Shown: in pieces, positions 57,371-64,000 of the stretch
Layout: the number at the start of each line of letters is the position of its first letter
How positions within the stretch are numbered: the first letter of the stretch is position 1
Assembly: GCA_017591395.1 (NCBI GenBank)
Contig: WEDG01004482.1
Coordinates: 186,001-250,000, forward strand
Length of the DNA stretch: 64,000 nucleotides
Reading direction: 5' to 3'
Source of the DNA: Schistocephalus solidus
Lineage: Eukaryota > Platyhelminthes > Cestoda > Diphyllobothriidea > Diphyllobothriidae
Made by a program: the position numbers and the translations under genes
The notes under the pieces: model-generated
The model's input: only the letters and a program-made list of their open reading frames with translations
Databases searched by the model: none
Told to the model about the DNA's origin: nothing

Positions 57371-58079
57371 TATTACTATACTGGTTTTTTCTAGAATAAA
57401 TTGTAAAAGTTTTATAAACTTAAAAATGTTTAAGGAACGTTCATTCTTATACCCAGTTTATCGATATTTTGTTTTATTCAAGTCCTGTCACTGAAAAAAT
57501 GGTTGACATTGATTTCTCATCCCTTCCCTATGGTATCGTTTTTTTTCTTTATAGTCCTTACTGTTACTTGTAAGGTAGCTCAAAGGATTCTTGTGTAAAA
57601 TTAGTTAAAATTAGCCAAAGGCGTCCGTATGGGGAGTTGGATGAGCACTGCTAATTTCCAGAGAATATTTTGCCTGAAAACGCCAGATCTGCACTGAAAT
57701 AATAATATATAGTTTAGTTCAAATTAATCATTTTTATCAAACATTTAATTTGACTATATGTATGAATGGGTCGTCACGCATCCTCGTGAGCACGGTATTC
57801 CTTTATATAATTATTAATTTGCAAATTTGCAAAATTTACCTTGTAAAGTACACAGGTGCTTGGATAAATTTTCATTAGGAAGGAACCGTGCTCTCATGCA
57901 TTATTTAATTTAGAATTTTTATTATCTCCCGATTAGGTTCGTGATGCTCATCAAATATGTCAAATATGACATCATACTTTTCCTAAAAAATCGGACTTAG
58001 TACTGGACTATAACATTGGCTGTTTGACAACTCTTTCTGTAAAACATAACTCTTCCAAAGGTTTTACCTCAAAAAAAAA
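57371..58079. other. AT-rich stretch, nothing recognised
   Basis: No supported feature. Confidence 0.45.
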
Positions 58080-58365
58080 CATGAAAACCAACTCTAGCAG
58101 AAGTGACATGACAGAAAATGCCGCATAATTGTTTCTGGCTTATGCTGCTTTCATTCAGCCAATCATAACACTGACGGGCATCTGTGAGCGGAATCACCGC
58201 CTTGCGCTCGTTCGCGGTGCGGATGGTAAACAGAAGGAATACAGCTGATGTGTCATAGGAGCTCGATCGAACCAAAATTTATTAGTGCCTCAGGGTTATG
58301 ATTGGCTGAATAATGGCAGAATAAACCCGAAATGTTTGGGCATTAATCTACTCACTTACTCTATC
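58080..58365. repeat. Possible old inverted pair of family A tails
   Basis: 58130-58170 in reverse (gttatgattggctgaatgaa, then agcataagccagaaac) and 58298-58350 forward (ggttatgattggctgaataa, then acccgaaatg) share a core that resembles family A tails. Both have CTGAATGA or CTGAATAA for CTGATGA. Weak, but the pairing in opposite orientation fits the other loci. Confidence 0.35.
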
Positions 58366-59805
58366 GTCTGCCCAATCTGTTTCATAATTTGACCGATTTC
58401 AAAGTGGCACTTTGCTGAGTGTTTGTGACCTCTGTTACCCATACGCAGTTCACCTGTTCCGGGAGGCTAATGGATCAGTGTGTGCCCATTCACGATTGAA
58501 GTCCATTCTATTTTTTTCTACTATCCTTTGGAGTTTGGACATAACAATGAGAGAAAATGAAGTCCAATTTCGCAGCTGTTAGCTATTTATTTGGGAATCG
58601 TAGTAAAACTATAAACAAATTCACCATTTTATATCCTGAGGAATGTTTTTGTCCGCAGTAGCAACAGGTTTTCTACTGTATTGTTTTGCAAGCAGTATTA
58701 AAATTCTAATTTATTCTAATAAACTGCTTTATAATGATAACTGGTGAGCATTTATTAAACTCGTCACTGCAAAGAATAATTTTAGTACTTTGGGATGATC
58801 TATTTATAAATGACACATTAAAATACATGAAAATACTCCATTGGTGCTTATTCCAAGAATCATTTCGGAAAGCTTCGGAGTTACAACTGAAAACAGGGTG
58901 CTACCAATATGTATCAACCAAAAAAAGGATACTAAATATTCTCGAATGCAATATGTTTAATGTTAGTAACGGGTTTGACGTCATACTATTTTGATTCAGC
59001 TTAAAGGCACAAGAACTTCAGACATGGTCCTGGTATTTTTCTTACTTTGAGGAAATTTTAAAATTAATGATTTAGCTTTTATTCGTCCAGCGATGTGTGA
59101 TATTAGGCCAAATCATACCTTTTGATCTAAAGTAAAAGAAGCGGGCGTGTTCTACGAATGAGGACAATGATAACATTTTTCAAACCTTCACCTAATGACG
59201 GAGGTAGAAGGTTTACGCTAAATATGCATTTCCTGTAGGCTTTTATACTTAACGTGCTTCATCTTACTGTAGTGAAACACGAATGGAACCAACATACTTT
59301 ACTCGTGAGAATTACGCCAAAATTTACTATCTTATGTGATTTAAGAAATAAAGTATAATCATTACCTGCGTTCGAACTGATGAACTGTATTTATTGTCAG
59401 AGTAAAAGGGCAAACAATTATATTTAATAAGCCGTTTTACCGCCAGGATCCAATCTTTTCACATGTTCCTAATTGACTAGGATAAAAGGGCTTCGTAAGT
59501 GGGAAATTAATAGTTGTCTTTCGTTAGCAATTAAAGTTGATCCCTTTTCAACTGAGACATATCAGGGCAAGTCAAAGCATTTTGTAGGACAACAAAATTT
59601 TACAGAATCTGTTGGGTCTTTTAAAACCCTAATATATTTGCAGCACTGGTCACTCTTACCAGATTGCGTTAATCTAAGGTATGGATTCATTCCAGCGTCT
59701 TTTTCACAGCCCCGCTGACTGTCTTGTTAGGCTGATTGGATCAATTGTTGTGAGAAGACTCAAGTCACTCACAGGATGGGATTCAAACAACCGGTTTAGA
59801 AATTA
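58366..59805. other. AT-rich stretch, nothing firm
   Basis: Frames at 58734-58994 and 59473-59718 have no recognised motif. Confidence 0.4.
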
Positions 59806-59809
59806 TCCA

Positions 59810-59895
59810 ATTAATTATACGTACTTCTCCTTGCTGGCATGAGTTCGAATCCCACTGAGGCAGCCAAGTTTTTCACAAGTGGGTCAAAGGAGTAG
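59810..59895 (+). repeat. Family B fragment
   Basis: tccttgctggcatgagttcg, then aatcccactgaggcagccaa and cacaagtgggtcaaagg match the B-box half and following part of family B. The A-box half is absent. Confidence 0.65.
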
Positions 59896-60099
59896 AGGAG
59901 TTGGTAACATGGTTTTTTTAACTTCACGTGGATCCTTTTTGTACAGTGTTGTATTTTCAAACTGCGTTTTGATTCAATTGACATAAGAGGGAGGGACATG
60001 CTTTATTTCGAAAGTATTATTCAAACTTTTCAGCAAAAACGGTGGCTTCATTCACTGAAACGATAAGTTAAAGTAATAGAATCAAAAGGTTAAAACTTG
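59896..60099. other. Short unassigned stretch
   Basis: Nothing recognised. Confidence 0.35.
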
Positions 60100-61660
60100 A
60101 CATCTGATGAGGAGACAATTCTAATCTCCGTTTCTGGATTTCTGTCTCTTTACATGGAGGATAGCGTGCTAAAAAACTTTAGTGCAGAATGCTGTTATGT
60201 CGATGTATGACAAAAGATACGTCGAAAAGCCTCGGAGTATGGGACGGGAAGACTTCACTGAAATTAGGTCAGAGTGGATGGAATGGACAACATCGTAGTG
60301 ACCGTTGTGAAGTGTCGTTCTATTAGTGTATCCAGTAAAAGAATATGAGAAACACCAGCAGCTGAAGAGAGCATTCGGAGAATGCGTTTTAAAATCAGCA
60401 AATCCTTTCTAAGCAATGCTGGAAAAAGAACAGGAGAAAAATTGACAATGATGAGGAGAATACAAGCATCTATAAATCTCCAGATTAGTGATTTAGGTGT
60501 GTGATATGAACGTAAACGGCGAATATAATAAAGAAGTTTACGAATTTAAGTAAACATAGTATCAACATGAAGGGAGATATGAAAGATTGGATGTCAGCGT
60601 GACGCCAAGGTACCGGAAGGAGGAAAACTCGTTGAGGGGGACATTCAGCGATTCAGGACTAGAAGAGGGCCGCAGTCGAAAACACACTGAACAGATTTTG
60701 ATTGTTCAGCAAAAGACCATTGTCTGACGACCATGCTGTGACATGGTCCAGATCATCCTTCAAAGACTGAAGATGCGTTTGAACTTTAAGAGGATGGCCA
60801 ACAACCATATCATCAGCATATTTTATGTACAGACATTCATTTGGCAATCTTAAATCAGCAGTGTAAGGTGAGGGGATAAAATGACACCCGGAAGAACTCC
60901 ACAGTTGTTAGGAAGGAACGCTGAGTTCCGCCTGCTGGATTGTACGAATTAAGTGCGGGAAGTAAAAAAGCCTTCGAGCCAAGAAACCGCCCAACCGGGA
61001 GAGCCAAAGGAGGATGTTTTGTTAAGGAGGAGATGGCGCGGCATTGTATTGAAGGCAGAGGATTAGTCAAGAAATGTGCACGCGTACGCACGGCAGCCTT
61101 TATCTAAGTCTCTTAGATCAGAATGAACCAGAAGAGCAATTGCATATAGGGTACTGCGCCTGGCCTTGTATGCAAATGGTAGTGGATCGGGGAAAGTGGA
61201 GGAGAATGGTGTGAGTTGATCTAAGGTGACTCGTTCAGTTAGCTTCAGTAAAGCGGAAGAGCAGGCAATTGGACGAAAAGCTTTAGAGCCAATATTAGGG
61301 GATTTGCCAACAACAGCGGTGTTATTCCGCGGTATAGGCTTTTGTTGATGAAAGCGAGATAAAATTGACATGGGAGGATCACAAATTCAACAAAAAGGTT
61401 TAAAAGTAAAACAGTTGGCGTCGTGGAATTTCGGCCGTAAATTTTTCGATTTAAGTTTATTCAAAAAGGTGTTGGCGTACTGTAAAGATGACCTCATGAT
61501 CGTAGTGCAGACTAGCCAAGAAAAAAAGTTATCAAAAGGGAATAGGCAGAGTAGCATAAAAATGCAAAAATTGTCCACGTGAATGGAGGGCAAAATAAAT
61601 AGTGGCTCGAATTCAAAAGCCCGCTGATCTTCTGTGAAAGAATAAGCAACCATGAAGAAA
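60100..61660 (-). mobile_element. Second LINE, RT remnant (YADD type)
   Basis: Minus-strand frames in order: YANTFLNKLKSKNLRPKF (61490-61430), then 61371-61063 with SKAFRPIACSSALLKLTERV, LDQLTPFSS, PFAYKARRSTLYAIALLVHS and DKGCRAYACTFLD (RT motif A region). A shifted segment follows, then 60847-60659 with LYIKYADDMVVGHPLKVQTH (YADD at about 60820-60809, motif C) and WSSDNGLLLNN. Beyond it, SSFRYLGVTLTSNLS near 60630-60590 and HIRRLRSYHTPKSLIWRFID near 60520-60460 continue the RT thumb and connector. The order is that of a non-LTR RT distinct from the zinc-finger LINE (YADD rather than FADD, different wording). Motif B is not readable and several frameshifts occur. The endonuclease was not found. 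Confidence 0.85.
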
Positions 61661-63223
61661 GTCTTTTATCAAAACAATAATGGGGGATATGAGATTAATT
61701 CCTGACAGTGAAAACTTCACCATACCTTAAGAATAAAGGAAAAAAACAATTTTAACCTTTTTGGTTTAAATAACAAAAAGTTAAACGTGTTTCTCCCAAT
61801 TTACTGACCAAATTATATTAAACTGCTTGGTCAAATAATGCCTTACATTTACAGTAGCTGCCCCTACTCATGAAATCTCATGGATTGTACAAGAAATGGT
61901 CCGTTACGCGAACTCAGCCCACTTTGCGTCCCTGAAAGTTTTACAGCAGTAAAGAAGCAACCGTTCTTAAAATGAAGGCATATTGTGGTAAACCAATACA
62001 ATATTACTTTGTTAAGAAAAACGTAATTATTTCGAAAAGTGGCAAATTCTGAAAACGTAAATTTGTGTAGCAATTTAACCCAAAGTTTTAAATGTACGCG
62101 ATGTCTTTCCTGGAAAAAAGTGAAAAGAAGATCACAAGTTGAAGTACGTTTAAAATAGTTTAAAATATTGTTTTTTCAATTGAATTAGTCTTTTAAATTA
62201 TGGGCAATGTCAAGTACGGCCAATACCAAACAGCCAAATTTTCGTTTAAATATTCAAACATGGCTTCATGAGAATCAGCAGTTTTTCTTCCGTTTGTTCA
62301 TTGATTAAGTTGCGTTTGACTAAGGCAAATAGATTTTCACTTGATTTCGCTTACAGGGACGTCACAGGAATAAAATATTTCATCAGATCACATGTTTGCA
62401 GGCCGGTCACTGACTAAAAAAATTTAAATACAATTGACAGATTCGATCGTAAATGTACCATTCTTTGTTTACCAAGAGTACTTCCATTTTGTTAAATTGC
62501 CTTAAAAGTATTTTGGGTGTTCAATTACGATGCATTTCAGATCGTCCTTGTACTAATGGTGGATACTTTACGATTTTCCGTGTACATTCGATTGCCCCTA
62601 AATTTAGATTCTGTTCTATGTGTTCACCAAAGCCTTCAAAAATAAAATATTTCCTCAAAGTATTTACCGCATTAGTGATATTTTGAGACAATCTGTTTTG
62701 TGCAGTTGGCCGTTTGTAGACTTATCCAAACATGAAAAACTATTTGCCGATAAAAATAAATTCCCACAACAAAGGTCATCAATTGGTATGCTTAAGATAA
62801 ATTTAGAAACCTTTCTTGATAATTTACAACAGTAAAAATCTCGTTAATTTGATCGCTCGTTGTCGAATATCTGCGTACTCATCTATTTTCGAAGGTCAAG
62901 TCAAGGATGAAATTGGGACGATTTACAAGTTTTTCAACTTTGTTGAAAATAAGGGATAAAATATCCACTTAAAATGAAAGAATTGATTCATTTATTTATA
63001 TTAGGGCGTTTTGCGCTAAATATTTTTACTTTTCGGTTCGTTCTAAGATTGAAAATAGACAACAGAGTGGCCGAATATATACTAGGATATTTAAAAAACG
63101 TCAATCCTTCACCCCTTTCATTTCACGTTTACGTATTCGTTCATGCTCGATTGCAGATAGAAAACAACTGAACTTCTTTTGCATACCCCATGGCAGAGAA
63201 AAGTGATGGCATGTTACGGCTTT

Positions 63224-63225
<2 letters not shown>
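61661..63225. other. AT-rich stretch, nothing recognised
   Basis: No supported feature. Confidence 0.45.

Positions 63226-63298
<73 letters not shown>
63226..63298. repeat. (TA)n microsatellite
   Basis: About 73 bp of AT dinucleotides directly before the family A inverted dimer. Confidence 0.98.
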
Positions 63299-63299
<1 letters not shown>

Positions 63300-63433
63300 T
63301 AGTTGGGCGCTCACTGATCGGTTAAAGGACTCACTCGTCCTGTTGTGCCTTGTAGTTCACTCTTGAGCCCCACCAGCAGCCGCAGCGCGGCTAGTGATAT
63401 AGGCAGAATTATATTACAGACAAATAAAAGGAA

Positions 63434-63478
63434 GACTGGAATGGCCATTTCTGGCTTTTTAGCCGTCATCAGCCAGCC
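63434..63478 (-). ncRNA. Type I hammerhead, family A, minus copy
   Basis: Stem I GGCTGG/CCAGTC (six pairs with one G-U), core CTGATGA (63472-63466), stem II GGCT-AAAA-AGCC, GAAA, stem III palindrome ATGGCCAT, T17. Best-paired family A ribozyme in the window apart from the shared C-A mismatch at the base of stem II. Confidence 0.8.
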
Positions 63479-63896
63479 ATACCCAACCCCAGGCACTGCG
63501 ACGCCCAGGGATCAACCTCGCGACCTGTTGGGCAGAAGTCAAACGCTCTATTCACTGCGCCGCGAGCTCTTCGTCTTGCCAGTTTCGATCGGGAATATTA
63601 ACAAGAGTAGTTGGGCGCTCACAGATCTTTCAGTCTCCCTTGTCTTTGTCTGAAATATCATTCTGCCTATATCACTAGCTGCTCTGCGGCAGCTGGGGGT
63701 TATAGAGTGAGCTCCAAGGCACAATGGGACGAGTTAGATTTGTAACCGATCGGTGAGCACCCAAAAACCCTTTTTAATATTGCCGATCGAAACGAACAGA
63801 ACAACGATCTCGTTGTGCCTTGGGTAGAGCGTTGGACTTCTGCCCAACAGGTCGCGAGTTCGAGCCTCGGTCGCTGCAGTGCCTGGGATTTGGTAT

Positions 63897-63941
63897 GGCT
63901 GGCTGATGACGGTTAATAAGCCAGAAATGGTCATTCCATTC
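63897..63941 (+). ncRNA. Type I hammerhead, family A, plus copy
   Basis: GGCTGG (63897-63902), CTGATGA (63903-63909), stem II GGTT-AATA-AGCC with one U-G pair, GAAA (63924-63927), stem III ATGGTCAT, T17 at 63935, then CCATTC; one stem I pair is lost. Confidence 0.72.
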
Positions 63942-64000
63942 TCCCTTGTCTTTATCTGTAATATCATATATATACATAGTTACTGCTTATCGACAAGCGT

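Larger units (their letters stand above)
63299..63966. mobile_element. Family A head-to-head inverted dimer
   Basis: 63299-63636 is a unit on the minus strand; 63637-63966 is a unit on the plus strand. The plus half shows the full order: tail end of a previous unit (tctcccttgtctttgtctg), head (actagctgctctgcggcagc, gagctccaaggcacaatggg, gatcggtgagcaccc), A-box side gccttgggtagagcgttgg, B box GAGTTCGAGCC (63856-63866), hammerhead tail, and an end at aatatcatatatata. Frames of 102, 77, 67 and 61 codons through it are not genes. One end abuts (TA)n and the other ends in a short TA run. Confidence 0.88.

Overview
The window looks like accessory, repeat-dominated DNA from a flatworm, most likely a diphyllobothriid tapeworm (Spirometra, Dibothriocephalus or Schistocephalus group). 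The main reason is a LINE at 34.7-38.7 kb (minus strand) whose apurinic endonuclease, reverse transcriptase (RT) and C-terminal C2H2 zinc-finger region match a retroelement protein I associate with those worms. Penelope-like elements (PLEs) with GIY-YIG endonucleases and tRNA-headed repeats carrying hammerhead ribozymes (HHRs) also fit flatworms. The genus is an inference. I see no confident host gene, true tRNA, rRNA or CRISPR; long AT-rich stretches between the repeats hold nothing I can interpret.

Layout. 0-10 kb: mostly featureless, a PLE tail remnant at the left edge, two copies of a tRNA-headed repeat (family A). 10.4-14 kb: a family B repeat, a 355-bp unit bounded by two HHR cleavage sites, then a PLE (PLE-1) with 137-bp direct terminal repeats; AT-dinucleotide tracts sit at the junctions. 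16.6-23.4 kb: PLE-2 and PLE-3 remnants, one flanked by 235-bp inverted repeats. 24.6-30.1 kb: family A copies, an unidentified 220-codon open frame, and a five-unit tandem array of family B with about 303-bp spacing. 30.7-39.4 kb: family D repeats, a miniature inverted-repeat element with degenerate CCTAACC sequence, a PLE-2 remnant, the zinc-finger LINE, and family A fragments. 42.9-45.9 kb: a 303-bp tandem array of family A ending in an inverted unit, a second CCTAACC element, and a PLE-3 copy with an inverted 5' part. 49.7-52.8 kb: a 3.1-kb imperfect palindrome. 54.8-63.97 kb: a family D copy, the best-preserved PLE-2 endonuclease with a complete type I HHR, a second LINE (YADD type), and a head-to-head family A dimer with two opposed HHRs.

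The common thread is self-cleaving RNA tied to retroposition. At least three unrelated repeat families here (PLE-2 tails, the 355-bp unit and family A) fold into the type I hammerhead plan: CUGANGA core, stem II, GAA, a very short stem III and a closing stem I. Family A joins a Pol III-type A/B-box head to an HHR tail in tandem 303-bp units, the same plan as the schistosome Sm-alpha satellite/SINE. The tandem and circularly permuted copies are what one expects if ribozyme-cut multimers or RNA circles are copied by PLE machinery; that last step is inference.
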